Assembly: GCA_943704415.1 (NCBI GenBank)
Contig: CALSCO010001937.1
Location: 1 to 34,151 of the forward strand
DNA from: Parvularia atlantis
Lineage: Eukaryota > Opisthokonta > Rotosphaerida
Length of the DNA: 34,151 nucleotides
Reading direction: 5' to 3'
Below are positions 29,393-34,151 of the stretch, piece after piece. Numbering within the stretch: the first letter of the stretch is position 1; every line of letters starts with the position of its first letter. The notes below the pieces were generated by a model, which saw only the letters and a list, made by a program, of their open reading frames with translations, had not been told where the DNA came from and did no database searches. The translations under genes were made by a program, and so were the position numbers.

Positions 29393-29526
29393 GGTGCGAC
29401 GCGCGTGCTGCCGCTGTGTGCCGGGTGACACGTCGCCCCCGCGCGTCCGGGCGTGCGGCTGCGCAACGAGAGAGAGATGAGCCGCCTGCTGAACCGGTAC
29501 GTACAATGCACGCAAGAAGTCGAATA
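29393..29526. other. Tandem spacer TRF4 to NDUFS5
   Basis: These 134 bp lie between the TRF4 stop and the NDUFS5 ATG (both -). They hold a GAGAGAGATGA stretch and GC-rich sequence, with no recognised promoter element. Confidence 0.35.
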
Positions 29527-31700
<2,174 letters not shown>

Positions 31701-31747
31701 GGCTAGCCTATGCGCGTGCCAGCTAGCAGTCAGAACCTTCGGGAAGT
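31701..31747. promoter_or_regulatory. 47-bp divergent promoter TRF4 / MDR reductase
   Basis: This is a short shared promoter between divergent ATG codons, with no TATA box. A consensus cAMP-response-type palindrome TGACGTCA lies at 31749-31756, overlapping the last two bases of the MDR start codon. CRE sites recruit bZIP factors of ATF/CREB type; occupancy here is speculative. Confidence 0.4.
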
Positions 31748-33308
<1,561 letters not shown>

Positions 33309-33383
33309 GGCGCGCCAGCTAGGGTCGTGTGTGTGCGGTGAGAAGCACGCTGTACACCCCGTCGACAGCTCCACAAGCGCGCG

Positions 33384-34014
33384 TCAGTAGCTGTCAAAGT
33401 CCGTCAGGTCTATGCTGAAGCCGCGGTTGAGCAGGGCCTGGTTGCGCAGCTTGTCCTGCCGCTCGCGTTCCTCCAGCTGCTGCCGCTGCAGCTCGAGGAT
33501 GTCCTCGAACGAGACCTGGCTCAGGCCCGTCGGGTCTTCTCGTGCGGGGTCCTGCGTGCGCGCGCGTGTGCGCCCTCAGCCCGTGCTGCGCGGCGCGGCG
33601 CCCGGCGACCGCGCACGCACCACCTCGCCCAGCAGCACCACGCTCTCGCCGCGCACGACAAAGATGCCCCGCGCGACGTCGCCAAACTTGTCGTCGACGT
33701 GGATGCGCTCAATCGTGTCCTGCAGCACCAGGTTGGCTGGCGCGCGGGCACGTCAGTAGCCCGGCCCACACGCCGCGTCCGCGCCCCGTCCGCGCCCCAC
33801 CAAACTGGTCGAACGAGCGCAGTATGCCGATCAGTTTGCGCCCGTCGCGCAGCACCACGAGCATTTTCTCTGCCGGCGGCGGCGGTGCACACGCGAGGGG
33901 GCGGGGGGAGGCGCGGCGCGTGAGGCGGGCCACAGGGCGCGCGGGGTTGCGGGCGCGCGCACTGTCGAGGTCGTCGACAAGCGTTGCTGTCCCGTGCGGC
34001 AGGAACGACGACAT
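33384..34014 (-). CDS. LSM1: LSM1, cytoplasmic mRNA-decay LSm subunit
   Basis: LSM1 is the defining subunit of the Lsm1-7/Pat1 ring that binds deadenylated mRNA and promotes decapping. Four exons give about 135 residues. Sm1: MSSFLPHGTATLVDDLDKK, MLVVLRDGRKLIGILRSFDQ, FANLVLQDTIERI. Sm2: FGDVARGIFVVRGESVVLLG. The C-terminal extension specific to LSM1, QVSFEDILELQRQQLEERER then LRNQALLNRGFSIDLTDF, ends DSY. RGESVVLLG and the DQFANLVL block match human LSM1 (RGENVVLLG, DQFANLVL). The first intron is a multiple of three without stops. It is recognised because the Sm1 motif joins only when it is removed. Upstream sequence to the window end (34015-34151) holds CA repeats and a GAGAGAG tract. Confidence 0.93.
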
Positions 34015-34151
34015 CACCCGCCCCCTGCGAAAGTGACCGCGGCCAGCCGCTTCGTTTGGTTTGCACACACACGCACACACGAGGGGGGCACACGGTGCCG
34101 GTGCGACGAGAGCACGACGACAGCAGACGACGCGGGAGAGAGAGGGGGGGA

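Overview
The window is nuclear DNA from a very GC-rich, compact eukaryote. Twenty-three protein-coding genes lie head-to-head, tail-to-tail or in tandem. Only about 1.8 kb of the 34 kb falls outside start-to-stop gene spans. eEF1A carries the opisthokont-type insertion around [17 protein letters not shown], so the organism is an opisthokont. Several proteins (eEF1A, eL13, EMG1) look fungal, but COMMD10, a Max-like bHLH-zipper and a class II-type GH38 mannosidase are not usual in Dikarya. An early-diverging fungus or a fungal relative (holomycotan), or less likely a compact unicellular holozoan, fits best. I cannot name a species. Most genes are cut by very short introns (about 35-100 nt) that begin GTGCG, carry CTCAC or CTGAC near the 3' end and finish CAG. 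Exons were joined by hand using conserved protein motifs, so individual splice sites are inferences.

Layout: ribosomal protein eL13 (-), COMMD10 (+), ZIP/KE4 zinc transporter (-), cyclophilin H (+), mitochondrial bL36m (+), Max-like bHLH-zipper factor (-), AVL9 DENN-type protein (-), GNAT acetyltransferase (+), DOT1-like methyltransferase (-), exosome RRP45 (-), EMG1/NEP1 (+), aldo-keto reductase (+), GRIP-domain golgin (-), NDUFA4-like protein (+), eEF1A (-), a large GH38 alpha-mannosidase (+), EngB-type GTPase (-), a tiny coiled-coil protein (+), RBBP5/Swd1 (-), NDUFS5 (-), TRF4-type poly(A) polymerase (-), MDR reductase (+) and LSM1 (-).

Themes: RNA and ribosome biogenesis recurs (eL13, bL36m, RRP45 and EMG1 sharing a 41-bp divergent promoter, TRF4 as the exosome's adenylating partner, LSM1, PPIH, EngB). 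Secretory and membrane traffic is the second theme (AVL9, golgin, GH38, ZIP/KE4). Mitochondrial functions (NDUFS5, NDUFA4-like, bL36m, EngB) and chromatin or transcription (RBBP5, DOT1-like, bHLH) also occur. I saw no transposon, tRNA, rRNA or viral relic.

The most unusual object is the GH38 mannosidase at 19484-25013. It keeps the catalytic motifs of the family, but its beta-sandwich half is interrupted in one continuous reading frame by about 228 residues. These residues contain four predicted membrane helices whose charges fit a lumen-out-and-back topology.
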